Origin: an uncultured Eubacteriales bacterium
Lineage (GTDB): Bacteria; Bacillota; Clostridia; Christensenellales; CAG-138
Direction: 5' to 3'
Assembly (NCBI GenBank): GCA_902801845.1
Contig: CADCJW010000006.1
Span: 1-64,000, forward strand
DNA length: 64,000 bases
Shown here: positions 30,813 through 39,539 of the stretch, in pieces
Position numbering within the stretch: the first letter of the stretch is position 1
How the letters are laid out: the number at the start of each line of letters is the position of its first letter
The notes under the pieces: model-generated
Databases searched by the model: none
What the model saw: the letters and a program-made list of their open reading frames with translations, nothing else
Told to the model about the DNA's origin: nothing
Made by a program: the position numbers and the translations under genes

Positions 30813-30862
30813 ACTAATAGACGCGGAGAAACGATATGATCGCGTCAGAGGGAGTGAAAGAT

Positions 30863-31390
30863 ATGCGTATTTCCATTTCCGGAAAAAACCTTGAAGTCTC
30901 CGACTACATGCGGGAGACGACGGAGAAAAAGCTGAACAAGCTCTCCAAGTTCTTCCCCCAGGATGCGGATGCCCAGGTGAGCTTGGCCGTAGAGAAGAAC
31001 CGCCACATCGTGGAGGTCACCGTTCCCTATGAGGGCCGTATCGTCCGGGCGGAGGAGACCTCCGGCGACATGTACGCGTCTTTGGACAACGTGGTGAACA
31101 AGCTGGAGAAGCAGGTGCAGCGGTTCCGCACCCGGCAGGACCGTCGGCGCAAGTCCGGTGAGGTCATCGCGGATTTTGCCCCCGTGGCAGAGGAGGAGAA
31201 GGAAGCCTTCACGCCCCGGATCGTGCGTACCAAGAAGTTTGATATCCGGCCCATGAGCGAAGAGGAGGCCATGCTCCAGATGGAGATGCTGGGCCATTCC
31301 TTCTTCGTGTTCGAGAACGCTGAGACCGGCGAGGTGAATGTGCTCTACGTCCGCAAGGACGGGAACTACGGCCTCATCGAGCGTGCGTAA
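30863..31390 (+). CDS. hpf: Ribosome hibernation-promoting factor, long form
   Basis: 175 residues. The N-terminal S30AE domain (MRISISGKNLEVSDYMRETTEKKL) binds in the 30S decoding channel; the C-terminal domain (IVRTKKFDIRPMSEEEAMLQMEMLGHSFFVF) dimerises to join two 70S ribosomes into 100S particles in stationary phase. The start at 30863 follows AGGGAG; the ORF is open 27 bases further up but without a comparable site. Confidence 0.95.
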   Translation: MRISISGKNLEVSDYMRETTEKKLNKLSKFFPQDADAQVSLAVEKNRHIVEVTVPYEGRIVRAEETSGDMYASLDNVVNKLEKQVQRFRTRQDRRRKSGEVIADFAPVAEEEKEAFTPRIVRTKKFDIRPMSEEEAMLQMEMLGHSFFVFENAETGEVNVLYVRKDGNYGLIERA

Positions 31391-31407
31391 AATCAGCTGC
31401 TTCATCC

Positions 31408-31434
31408 GCGCCCCGCGTCATGCGGGGCGCTTTT
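31408..31434 (+). terminator. Terminator after hpf
   Basis: GCGCCCCGC, GTCAT loop, GCGGGGCGC, then TTTT. Confidence 0.9.
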
Positions 31435-31446
31435 GTTAGGGGCATA

Positions 31447-31475
31447 TTGCCAAGAGGAGCGTTTTTTCGTATACT
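31447..31475 (+). promoter_or_regulatory. Promoter giving a probably leaderless VanZ-VOC mRNA
   Basis: TTGCCA (31447-31452), 17-base spacer, TATACT (31470-31475). The ATG at 31482 begins 6 bases after the -10, where transcription should start. Confidence 0.72.
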
Positions 31476-31481
31476 ATACCT

Positions 31482-32570
31482 ATGAGTATCTCTGTGAACA
31501 GTCCCATCCTGCTGATCTCGGTGACCGTCTTCGTGGCGGTCTTCGTGGTGCTGCTGCCGCTGATCGACCGGAAGGTGTGCTCCAAGCTGGGCCTCAATCT
31601 GCATCACGGCCTCAGCGAAAACGCCAACGCGGACGCCCTGCTGCGGCTCAGACAGATGGTGCTGTATCTGGTGTTCTTCATCTACCTGGCGGCGTTCCTT
31701 ATGATCGTGTTCTTTTCCCGGACCTCCTCCGATACGTATATGGTCCACGTGGCGCCGCTCCAGGACCTCTATAACGCCGTGGAGACGGACCGGGGCATCA
31801 TGGATATCCTGGTGACCGTCTTTCGGGAAGGGATCGTGGAGGGGCTGTCCCACATCGAGATCATCCGGCCCCAGGACATCGTCCAGGTGTATCTCAACGT
31901 GATGCTCTTCGTGCCCATGGGCTATCTTCTGCCCTACGTGTTCGGCTGGTTCCGAGCCAGGGCCCGGCTTAGGCCGGTGGCGGCCTGCTTTTTCATCTCC
32001 CTGGCCACGGAGAACATGCAGCTCATCTATCGCCGGGGACTCTACGATCTGGACGATATGTTCTCCAACACCCTGGGCGGCTTTATCGGGCAGATGCTCT
32101 TTCTTTCCATAGCCTACGTACTCACCCACCCGGACTGGAAGCGGGAGCTCAAGTCTTACCATCGCTGGCAGCGCCACGCGCGGCATATGACCCTGTATCC
32201 CTTCGCCCGACGGATCGGCCTTTCGCGCACCACCCTGTATGCGACCAGTGAAGAATCGGTTTGGGCGTTCTTCGTGGACAAGCTGGGCTTTCGGGTAAAG
32301 AAGCAGATCGTCCTCCTGGACAGAGCAGAGACCCGGTTTTTGCTGGTCATGGGCAGCTCCCAGGTGGAGATCCTCTGCGGCAACCTGCCGCAGCCAGCCA
32401 TGCCCCAGAAACTGACCATCTCCGCCCGGAATCTGACCAAGATCAAGAAGCGGTTGGAGAAAAACGACATTCAGGCCGGGGAGCTCTATCGGGACCCCTA
32501 TACGGACCTTCGATGCCTTTCCTTCACGGGTCCGGACGACGTCTGCATCACCGTCATAGAACAGCCGTAG
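31482..32570 (+). CDS. VanZ-like membrane protein fused to a VOC-like domain
   Basis: 362 residues. Two membrane helices lie at the N-terminus (ILLISVTVFVAVFVVLLPL and MVLYLVFFIYLAAFLMIVF). The VanZ core contains YLNVMLFVPMGYLLPYV, SLATENMQLIYRRGLYDLDDM and NTLGGFIGQ. The soluble C-terminus from about residue 245 (TTLYATSEESVWAFFVDKLGF... VEILCGN... LSFTGPDDVCITVIEQ) looks like a glyoxalase/VOC fold. VanZ is linked to low-level teicoplanin resistance, but most relatives have unknown roles. No Shine-Dalgarno is present at the ATG. Confidence 0.78.
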   Translation: MSISVNSPILLISVTVFVAVFVVLLPLIDRKVCSKLGLNLHHGLSENANADALLRLRQMVLYLVFFIYLAAFLMIVFFSRTSSDTYMVHVAPLQDLYNAVETDRGIMDILVTVFREGIVEGLSHIEIIRPQDIVQVYLNVMLFVPMGYLLPYVFGWFRARARLRPVAACFFISLATENMQLIYRRGLYDLDDMFSNTLGGFIGQMLFLSIAYVLTHPDWKRELKSYHRWQRHARHMTLYPFARRIGLSRTTLYATSEESVWAFFVDKLGFRVKKQIVLLDRAETRFLLVMGSSQVEILCGNLPQPAMPQKLTISARNLTKIKKRLEKNDIQAGELYRDPYTDLRCLSFTGPDDVCITVIEQP

Positions 32571-32663
32571 CGGGGCCGTCGCTTTCCGAGACGGAGCCCT
32601 ATGGCTTTTTTGGGCACAGTCTGCTATACTTATCCTAACTATACGGATGGAGGGAATGGCTAT

Positions 32664-33773
32664 ATGAGCACACCCACCGGCGGGCATAAAAAGATTCGCA
32701 CCATCGTCATCACCGGCGGCCCCTGCGGCGGCAAGACCACGGCCATGAGCTGGCTGCAGAACGCCCTCACCAGCGCGGGCTACGCGGTGATCTTTTTGAC
32801 GGAGACCTTCACGGAGCTGGCCAACGGCGGCATCTCCAGCTACAACTGCAAGGACAACTTCGCCTTCCAGCGCATCCAGGTCCGCTACCAGCTGGAGCGG
32901 GAGCGGCTCTATCGCCGGGCGGCGGAGGCCCTCTCTAACGACAACGTGGTCATCGTCCACGACCGGGGGTCCATGGACGACAAGCCCTACATGACCGCCG
33001 AGGAGTTTGCCAGCATCCTGGAGGAGCTTGGCCAGGACGAGGTGAGCTTTCGGGACAAGTACGACGCGGTATTCCATCTGGTCACGGCAGCCAAGGGGGC
33101 GCTGCCCTTCTACACCACCGCCAACAACACCGCCCGCACCGAGACCCCGGAGGAGGCCATCGACCTGGACGAAAAGACCCTGGCGGCCTGGGCGGGGCAT
33201 CCCCATTTGCGGATCATCGACAACTCCACGGACTTCAACGGGAAGATGCTGCGGCTCCTCAAGGAGGTCATGGCGGCCTTGGGCGAGCCGGAGCCCATGG
33301 AGCACGCGCGCCGGTTCCTCATCAAGTACCCGGATCTCGACTGGCTCAACAACAACCCCAACTGCCAGCGGGTGGAGATCATCCAGACCTATCTCACCCC
33401 CTACCGGGACGAGGAGCGCCGCATCTGCATGCGGGGCACCGGCGGCAGCTACATCTATTACAAGACCACCCAGCGGGACGCGCCCGACGGCGGGCGCATG
33501 GAGGTGGAGGAGCGCTTGAGCCAGGAGGAGTATTTCTCTCTGCTCATGGAGGCGGACCCCACCTGCCGGCCCATCCGCAAGACCAGGTACTGTTTGGTGG
33601 ACGACGTGCAGTCCTTCGAGGTGGATCTGTATCCCAGCTGGAAGGACGTGGCTATGCTTCAGGTCGAGCTCTCCGATCCCGATGCGGAGGTCCATATCCC
33701 GGAGAACCTGCACGTTATTCGCGAAGTGACGGATAATCCCGCCTACGACAACCACGAGATGGCCCGCCTGTAA
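32664..33773 (+). CDS. P-loop NTPase with CYTH-like domain (TTD14-like)
   Basis: 369 residues; start at 32664 chosen for the GGAGGG site. The N-terminal P-loop is TGGPCGGKTTAMSWL (AAA_28/NadR-like kinase fold), with HDRGSMDDKPYM as a likely Walker B region. From about residue 215 the sequence has the acidic and basic alternation of CYTH/triphosphate tunnel proteins (RRFLIKYPDLDWL, VEIIQTYL, RICMRGTGGSYIYYKTT, FEVDLYPSWKDVAMLQVEL). The same architecture occurs in TTD14-like proteins. Substrate unknown. Probably in operon with the kinase 15 nt downstream. Confidence 0.82.
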   Translation: MSTPTGGHKKIRTIVITGGPCGGKTTAMSWLQNALTSAGYAVIFLTETFTELANGGISSYNCKDNFAFQRIQVRYQLERERLYRRAAEALSNDNVVIVHDRGSMDDKPYMTAEEFASILEELGQDEVSFRDKYDAVFHLVTAAKGALPFYTTANNTARTETPEEAIDLDEKTLAAWAGHPHLRIIDNSTDFNGKMLRLLKEVMAALGEPEPMEHARRFLIKYPDLDWLNNNPNCQRVEIIQTYLTPYRDEERRICMRGTGGSYIYYKTTQRDAPDGGRMEVEERLSQEEYFSLLMEADPTCRPIRKTRYCLVDDVQSFEVDLYPSWKDVAMLQVELSDPDAEVHIPENLHVIREVTDNPAYDNHEMARL

Positions 33774-33788
33774 GGAACGGAGGACGAT

Positions 33789-34667
33789 ATGGCGAAGATA
33801 CTGAACATCGGTTCGTTGAACCTGGATTATGTGTACGCGGTGCCCCACTTCGTGGAGCCGGGGGAGACGCTGCTCTCCGGCCGTCGGGACGTGTTTCCCG
33901 GCGGCAAGGGCCTGAACCAGACCGTAGCCGCGGCCCGGGCCGGGGCGCGGGTCTATCACGGCGGGGCCGTGGGGGCGGACGGGGATATGCTCCTGGACCT
34001 GCTGAAAGGCGCCGGGGCGGACGTGTCCGCCGTGGTGCGGGTGGACGTGCCCACGGGCCACGCCATCATCCAGGTTTCACCCCAGGGGGAGAACGCCATC
34101 ATCATCCTGGGCGGCGCCAACCGGGCCGTGAGCCCCGAGACCGTGGAAAAAGCTTTGGACAAGGTGGAGAAGGGCGATATCCTCTTATTGCAGAACGAGA
34201 TCAATGGCCTGGACCCCATCATCCGCCGGGCGGCGGAGAAGGGCTTGCGCATCCTCTTTAACCCCGCGCCCATGGAGGCGGCGGTGAAGGCGCTGCCGCT
34301 GCATCTCTTGGACACGTTGATCGTCAACGAGGGGGAGGGGAAGGCCCTCGGTGGGGACATGGACGCCCTTAGGGCCGCGTACCCGGACCAGAAGATCCTG
34401 CTGACGAAGGGTAGCCGGGGCGCCAGCCTCTGGACCGGGGCGGAGCTCCTTTTCCAGCCCGCGTTCCCCGTGAAGGCCGTGGACACCACCGCCGCCGGGG
34501 ATTGCTTCCTGGGCTACTACGCCGCCGGCCTCGCGGAGGGGCTGCCCTATGGCGACGCCCTGCGGCTCGCCACCGCCGCCTCGGCCCTGGCCGTCCAGCG
34601 TCAGGGCGCTGCGCCTTCGATACCGGTTCGGCGTGAAGTAGAGGATTATTTGAAAGGTATTTATTGA
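33789..34667 (+). CDS. Ribokinase-family (PfkB) carbohydrate kinase
   Basis: 292 residues. PfkB motifs are seen: an N-terminal GSLNLDYVYAVPHF, the substrate-binding GGKGLNQTVAAARAG (about residue 38), and the C-terminal DTTAAGDCFLGYYAAGL containing the catalytic Asp. It is most like ribokinase, though a different sugar or nucleoside substrate is possible. GGAACGGAGG precedes the ATG. The repeat element at 34661 begins inside its last codons. Confidence 0.87.
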   Translation: MAKILNIGSLNLDYVYAVPHFVEPGETLLSGRRDVFPGGKGLNQTVAAARAGARVYHGGAVGADGDMLLDLLKGAGADVSAVVRVDVPTGHAIIQVSPQGENAIIILGGANRAVSPETVEKALDKVEKGDILLLQNEINGLDPIIRRAAEKGLRILFNPAPMEAAVKALPLHLLDTLIVNEGEGKALGGDMDALRAAYPDQKILLTKGSRGASLWTGAELLFQPAFPVKAVDTTAAGDCFLGYYAAGLAEGLPYGDALRLATAASALAVQRQGAAPSIPVRREVEDYLKGIY

Positions 34668-34814
34668 AAGCATGCACCTTTCTTGAAAGAAAGGTGCACA
34701 GCCAAATTTCTTTATTTGGGAAGTATTGCTTAGGTGATACTTCCCATTTTGTTAAGGGAGCTTTTCTTTTTGCGCCGCTTTTTCTTTTCACTGAAAAGAA
34801 AAAGCGGCAAAAAT
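34661..34814. repeat. Hairpin-rich repeat element, copy 2
   Basis: Counterpart of 26028-26181. It contains an 11-bp near-perfect palindrome (GCACCTTTCTT/AAGAAAGGTGC) at its left end and a perfect 16-bp stem (GCCGCTTTTTCTTTTC/GAAAAGAAAAAGCGGC, ACT loop) at its right end. It fills the gap between the kinase and the convergent MFS gene and may also act as a bidirectional terminator. Confidence 0.72.
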
Positions 34815-36061
34815 CAGGCTTCTCGGTTATATAAAGGCTTCACGTGCCTGCGCCCGCCGCCGATGATGACCAGAGCGGCCACCAGCGCGATGCCCATGAA
34901 GACAGCCAGGACCGTGCGCATGGGCAAAAACGTGGTGCACGCGCCGGCCAGCGCCTCTCCCAGCAGTGACCCGGAGGTGGTCAGCATAATGAACGCCCCG
35001 TTGAACCGGCCCTTTTTATCGTGGGGCACGTAGGACTGGGTGGCGGAGGAGCGGATGGTATAGGACGTTACACCCAATATCCCCACCAGGAAGCAGGCCA
35101 CCCGCATGCCGTTCACCGGCAGGAACAGATACGACCCCTCCAATATGTTCACGGCGCAATAGACGATAAACGCTACGGCGTACTTGATGGCGGCGGGGTA
35201 CTTGATCCGATACTGCATCAGCCCGCCGATGCCCCGGCCCAGCACCGAGAACCCCCAGGTGGTCATATAGATCCATTCCCCGTTTTCAAAGGCGCCTTTG
35301 AAATAGGGCAGAGTGATGACCCCCTCGGCCCCGCCGGCAAAGGCGGAGAACACGAAATACAGGGTGATGCACAGCAGCCCCTTCTCCGCCCACAGATACC
35401 GGACCCCCTCCTTGGCGTCGGTCCAATAGGCTGAGAAGGAATACTCGCTTTCGCCGCCCAGGCCCTTCTCCTTCTCCACGTCGGAGATCCGCATCTCACA
35501 CAGGGCCGCGCCCAGGAAGCAGGACCCGTTGCAGAGCAACAGAGGGGCAAGGCCGAACTTTTTATAGAGGAACAATGATACAGGCACCATGACCGCGCTC
35601 AACGTCTCCAGCGTGCCCGCGATGGAGTACGCCTTGGAAAAGTTCCCCTCCGTGATGAGCAACGGGTAGAAGCTCTGGTAAGCCACCTGATAGGTGCTGT
35701 GGACGGTGCCGATGATCAGGGTGAAGACGGCCAGGAACCAAAACTGCATGAGCCCCAGATGCAAAACAAGGGCGATGGCAAGGTACAGCGCCGCGGACAG
35801 AAAGTCCAGACTATAGATGGTCTTGCGGCGGCTGAACCGGTCCATGAGAGGCCCGGCGATCAGCGGCGCAGTGAGCTGGGGCAGGGTGTAAAGGAACACG
35901 AATACGGCGTAGTAGAGGGGCGTGTCCGTGTAGTCCAGCACGAACAAACTGATGGCGAATCCCGCCAGGGCGTTGCCGAACATGGAGATGACGCTGCCGA
36001 TGGTGATGATGGTGAAGTCCCTGGTCCACAGGGGCAGATTTTGCTTCGTTTGCTGTTCCAT
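34814..36061 (-). CDS. Major facilitator superfamily transporter
   Basis: 415 residues with about 12 hydrophobic segments. The loop motif between TM2 and TM3, LIAGPLMDRFSRRKTIY, is the MFS motif A in degenerate form. It most resembles drug or siderophore exporters of the EntS/MFS_3 kind; no substrate can be assigned. The ATG at 36061 has no ribosome binding site and lies 7 nt after a TATACT box, so the mRNA may be leaderless. Confidence 0.85.
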   Translation of the reverse strand: MEQQTKQNLPLWTRDFTIITIGSVISMFGNALAGFAISLFVLDYTDTPLYYAVFVFLYTLPQLTAPLIAGPLMDRFSRRKTIYSLDFLSAALYLAIALVLHLGLMQFWFLAVFTLIIGTVHSTYQVAYQSFYPLLITEGNFSKAYSIAGTLETLSAVMVPVSLFLYKKFGLAPLLLCNGSCFLGAALCEMRISDVEKEKGLGGESEYSFSAYWTDAKEGVRYLWAEKGLLCITLYFVFSAFAGGAEGVITLPYFKGAFENGEWIYMTTWGFSVLGRGIGGLMQYRIKYPAAIKYAVAFIVYCAVNILEGSYLFLPVNGMRVACFLVGILGVTSYTIRSSATQSYVPHDKKGRFNGAFIMLTTSGSLLGEALAGACTTFLPMRTVLAVFMGIALVAALVIIGGGRRHVKPLYNREA

Positions 36062-36068
36062 AGGGGCA

Positions 36069-36077
36069 AGTATAGCA
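36069..36077 (-). promoter_or_regulatory. Extended -10 promoter of the MFS gene (leaderless type)
   Basis: On the - strand TGC-TATACT (TGn extended -10) ends 7 bases before the ATG at 36061. The -35 region is only T-rich. Confidence 0.5.
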
Positions 36078-36087
36078 TATGTGGTTG

Positions 36088-36117
36088 AAAAAGAAAAGAC
36101 GCCCGAAAAAGGGCGTC
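36088..36117 (-). terminator. Terminator after the zinc-ribbon gene
   Basis: On the - strand GACGCCC, TTTTTC loop, GGGCGTC, then a T-rich tail; 18 nt after the stop codon at 36136. Confidence 0.8.
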
Positions 36118-36135
36118 TATGAGTGGGTATTGAGC

Positions 36136-36621
36136 TCAGGCGAAGATTGCCTTCAGCAGGGTCTCCACCGCCGGGATCAGCTGCCCCAGGGCGTCGGTGA
36201 GGAACCGGCCGTTCTTCACCATGGCCACGATCATCAGCGCCAGCACCACGATCCAGAACACCAGCCGCAAAATGAGCATGGCTGCAGAGAACCGCTTCAG
36301 GCTCCCGTTCTTGGGATGGCCCGCTCCGAAGATGAACAGGAAGATGAGGCCGATCACCGGGATGGCATAGAGCAGGCTCAGCACCACGTACTGGAAGGTG
36401 GACAGCATCTGCTTCTTGGGCGGCACCTGGGTGATGACGGGCATCTCCGCGGCCGGCTGTTCGGGCACGGCCACAGGCACCGGCGCGGGTTCCGCAGCCG
36501 CTTCCACGGGCGTTTCCACCGGCGCAGCCACAGGCTCATCCGCAGGCAGGGACTTGCCGCACTCGCCGCAGAACTTGGCGTCGTCGGCAAGCTCGCTGCC
36601 GCAATAGGGACACTGTTTCAT
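36136..36621 (-). CDS. Zinc-ribbon membrane protein
   Basis: 161 residues. The N-terminal zinc ribbon MKQCPYCGSELADDAKFCGECGK is followed by a Pro/Ala/Val-rich linker of about 40 residues and two or three membrane helices (VVLSLLYAIPVIGLIFLFIF and LVFWIVVLALMIVAMV). Such one-ribbon membrane proteins are common in Bacillota and of unknown function. AAGGAG precedes the ATG; it lies 12 nt after a similar gene. Confidence 0.75.
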   Translation of the reverse strand: MKQCPYCGSELADDAKFCGECGKSLPADEPVAAPVETPVEAAAEPAPVPVAVPEQPAAEMPVITQVPPKKQMLSTFQYVVLSLLYAIPVIGLIFLFIFGAGHPKNGSLKRFSAAMLILRLVFWIVVLALMIVAMVKNGRFLTDALGQLIPAVETLLKAIFA

Positions 36622-36633
36622 GGACCCGGCTCC

Positions 36634-37047
36634 TTACTTGATGATGACGGGCAGCCCCTTGACGAAGGGCAGATAGGCGCCGCTGCCCTTAAGGGCCCGG
36701 ATGATGCCAATGATCTCACAGACCAGCAGGAAGATGCTGCCGATGGCGCCCACGATCCAGCCCAGCAGGGGGATGATGCAGACCAAGCCGCAAAGCAGGG
36801 ACCCGATGAAGATCCAGAGAGCCTGGTTCACATGGTGCATGGCGTAGGCGGAGTCCCTGCAGCCGACCATGGGCAGGATGCCCATGGTGAGATACCCCAG
36901 CATGGCCAGCATCTTATGATCGGCGATATCCTGAGGATCGAACTGGGGGTCCTGGTTGTTCACCACGATCACGGTCTCCTTGCCGCAGGTGGGGCAAAAA
37001 CGAACATCATCGGCGATCTCAGCGCCGCAATGGGGACAATACTTCAT
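36634..37047 (-). CDS. Zinc-ribbon DUF4870/Tic20-like membrane protein
   Basis: 137 residues. A zinc ribbon (CPHCGAEIADDVRFCPTCGK) leads into a membrane part with the DUF4870 pattern: HKMLAMLGYLTMGILPMV, HHVNQALWIFIGSLLCG and PLLGWIVGAIGSIFLLVC. It shares the ribbon layout with the downstream gene, and the two form an operon. AGGGAGG lies 8 nt before the ATG. Confidence 0.77.
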   Translation of the reverse strand: MKYCPHCGAEIADDVRFCPTCGKETVIVVNNQDPQFDPQDIADHKMLAMLGYLTMGILPMVGCRDSAYAMHHVNQALWIFIGSLLCGLVCIIPLLGWIVGAIGSIFLLVCEIIGIIRALKGSGAYLPFVKGLPVIIK

Positions 37048-37124
37048 AGATACATACCTCCCTTAAGATTCTAACTTACAGTATACAACGCCTTTTTGGC
37101 AAAAACCAGCCGTTTTTTGTGAAA

Positions 37125-39521
37125 TTATTGGCGCAAAGGCGCACCATTTTCCCCGAGGACGCGGATGACGGTCTCGAAAGCCTTTTTGATCTCCTCGTCG
37201 GTCAGGGTGTGATCCTCCGCCCGGAAGTTGAAGGTGATGGCCAAGCTCTTCTTTCCAAGGCCTACCGCCGGTCCCCTGTACACGTCGAACAGCCGCCCCT
37301 TCTCCACGATCACGTCCACGAGCGCGGTCTCGATGAGCTCGATCCAGTGGGCGCTCTCGCTTTCCTCCGGCACCACGATCGCCAGATCCCGGCTCACCAC
37401 CGGGAACTTGGGCAGGGGCTGGAATGTGGGCGTGTCCACGGACAGCTCCACCAACTTCTCGAAGGACAGCTCCGCCATATACACCGGTACGGAGATGTCC
37501 CAGGCGGCTAACACGTTCGGGTGCACCTGGCCCAGCTCGCCCAGCTTCTCGCCCTTCACCAGCACGTCCGCCCGGCGGCCCGGCTGGAAGCAGTCCACGT
37601 CGTTCCGCTGATACTTGGCCCCCTTCACGCCGAAGCGGGCCAGCAGCGTCTCGACGACGCCCTTCAGGGTGTAGAAGCTCTCCCCTTCGCCGAAGAAGGC
37701 GAGGCCGATCTTCTTCTCCTCCCGGGGGAGCAGCTCTCCGCCCAAATCGAAGTGGACGTTGCCCACCTCCATGAACCGGCCGTATCCGGTCTTGCGGCGG
37801 ATATTCCTTGCGGCGGAGTCCAGCATCCCCATATAGAGGGTGGTCCGCATAAGGCTCTGGTCCTCGCCGAAGGGGTTGAGGAGCTTCACCGCGTCGTTCC
37901 GAACGTCGCCCGCTGCAAAGGCAAGGGCTTTGAGGGCGTTCGGCCCCGTGAAGTTGTAGTTGTACATCTCCAAACACCCGCAGGCCACCAGCACGTCCTT
38001 CACCTTGTCCTCCGCCTGGAAGGCCCGGGCCATGCCGCCCTGGAAGGTGTCCCCGTTCATGAGCACGGCGGGGATGTTGTCAAAGCCATAGATGCGGCCC
38101 ACCTCCTCGGCGATGTCCGCATCCGCCTCGATACCGCTTTCGATGTCCGTGCGGAAATGGGGAATGACCACGTGCAGATCGTTGCCCTTGGCCGTGGCGG
38201 GGACCTCGATGGTGGAGAGGAGCTCCGCCATCTTTTCGCCGCTGAGGCTGGTGTTCAGCATCCGATTCACGTGGCTCACGTCCACGTCGATCTCCCGATC
38301 GGTGAGGTCCGCCGCGCACACGTCCACGGTGCCGCCCACGATCTTGCCCGCGTTAAGCTCGCTCACCAGCTCGATGCAGCGCTCCAAAGCGAGATAGGCG
38401 TTCACCGGCTCCACGCCCTTGATGAACCGGGCCGCGGCGTCGGTCACGTGGTGGAGCTTCCGGGCGGTGTGGCGGATGTTGCTGGCCTTGAAGGCGGCGG
38501 ACTCGAAGAACACAGCCTTAGTGTTCTCGGTGATCTCGCTGTTCAAACCGCCCATGACGCCGGCCACGCCCACGCCACCCTGTGGGTCGCTGATGAGGAG
38601 CATATCCTTGTCCATGATCCGCTCCTTCTTATCGAGGGTGACCACCTTCTCGCCCTCCTGGGCGTTGCGGACGATGATGTGCCCGTCTCGGATGCACGCC
38701 AGGTCAAAGGCGTGGGTGGGATGGCCGTACTCCACCAAAACATAGTTGGTGATGTCCACGATGTTGCTGATGGGCCGCATGCCCATCTCTTTGAGCCGCC
38801 GCTGCATCCAGGCGGGGGAGGGGCCGATCTTCAGATCCACGGCCGCCCGGCCCGTGTACCGGGGACACAGCTCCCCGTTCTCCACGGTGACCTTCACCAG
38901 GTCGTTCACGTCCCCTTCGCCCTCGATATGGGGGATGACGGGGGTCTTCATCTTCTGTCCCAGAGCCGCCGCCGCCTCCCGGACCAGGCCGATGATGCTG
39001 TTGCAGTCGGGCCGGTTGGGGAGCACGGAGAAGTCGAAGATCACGTCGTCCCGGTCGATGGCCTTTTCGATGGGGATGCCCAGCGGCGTGTCTGCCCGCA
39101 GGATCAAAATGCCGTCCACCTCCGCACCGGGGTACTCCACGTCACTGAGGTTGAACTCCCCGCCGGAGCAGAACATGCCCTGGCTCTCCACGCCCCGGAT
39201 ATTGGCCACGGTAAAATCATGGTTGCCGATCTTCGCCCCGGCGTAGGCCACGGGCACGATGGCGCCCACGAACACGTTCTTGGCGTTGGTCAGGATCTGG
39301 GCCGTCTTTCCGCCCAGGTCCACCTGACAGACGGTGAGCTTGTCGGCGTTGGGGTGCTTTTCCATGGTAAGGATCTTGCCGGTGATGACGCCGGACACGT
39401 CCTTGAGCTCCTTCTCCACGCCCTCCAGCTCGAAGCCGCGCCACATCATGCGCTCGATGAATTCCTCATCGGTCACGTTGAAATCCACATAGTCCTGCAG
39501 CCAGGATTTAGGAAGTCTCAT
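37125..39521 (-). CDS. pheT: Phenylalanine-tRNA ligase beta subunit
   Basis: 798 residues, full length. Domains in order: an N-terminal tRNA-binding (EMAP-like) domain (about 40-150, with KHPNADKLTVCQVD), the B3/4 editing domain, the B5 domain, the catalytic-like core, and the C-terminal ferredoxin-fold anticodon-binding domain (FPVVSRDLAIVVPEE, ending near LTDEEI). It pairs with PheS (18 nt upstream) to charge tRNA-Phe; a tRNA-Phe(GAA) gene is at 50820. Confidence 0.96.
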   Translation of the reverse strand: MRLPKSWLQDYVDFNVTDEEFIERMMWRGFELEGVEKELKDVSGVITGKILTMEKHPNADKLTVCQVDLGGKTAQILTNAKNVFVGAIVPVAYAGAKIGNHDFTVANIRGVESQGMFCSGGEFNLSDVEYPGAEVDGILILRADTPLGIPIEKAIDRDDVIFDFSVLPNRPDCNSIIGLVREAAAALGQKMKTPVIPHIEGEGDVNDLVKVTVENGELCPRYTGRAAVDLKIGPSPAWMQRRLKEMGMRPISNIVDITNYVLVEYGHPTHAFDLACIRDGHIIVRNAQEGEKVVTLDKKERIMDKDMLLISDPQGGVGVAGVMGGLNSEITENTKAVFFESAAFKASNIRHTARKLHHVTDAAARFIKGVEPVNAYLALERCIELVSELNAGKIVGGTVDVCAADLTDREIDVDVSHVNRMLNTSLSGEKMAELLSTIEVPATAKGNDLHVVIPHFRTDIESGIEADADIAEEVGRIYGFDNIPAVLMNGDTFQGGMARAFQAEDKVKDVLVACGCLEMYNYNFTGPNALKALAFAAGDVRNDAVKLLNPFGEDQSLMRTTLYMGMLDSAARNIRRKTGYGRFMEVGNVHFDLGGELLPREEKKIGLAFFGEGESFYTLKGVVETLLARFGVKGAKYQRNDVDCFQPGRRADVLVKGEKLGELGQVHPNVLAAWDISVPVYMAELSFEKLVELSVDTPTFQPLPKFPVVSRDLAIVVPEESESAHWIELIETALVDVIVEKGRLFDVYRGPAVGLGKKSLAITFNFRAEDHTLTDEEIKKAFETVIRVLGENGAPLRQ

Positions 39522-39539
39522 GCTTTCGTCCTCCTTTTC

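Noticed and set aside
31374..34061. 895-codon - strand frame opposite VanZ-VOC, P-loop/CYTH and the kinase
   Set aside because: It spans three genes and a terminator on the other strand, is rich in His and Gly, and shows no family motif.
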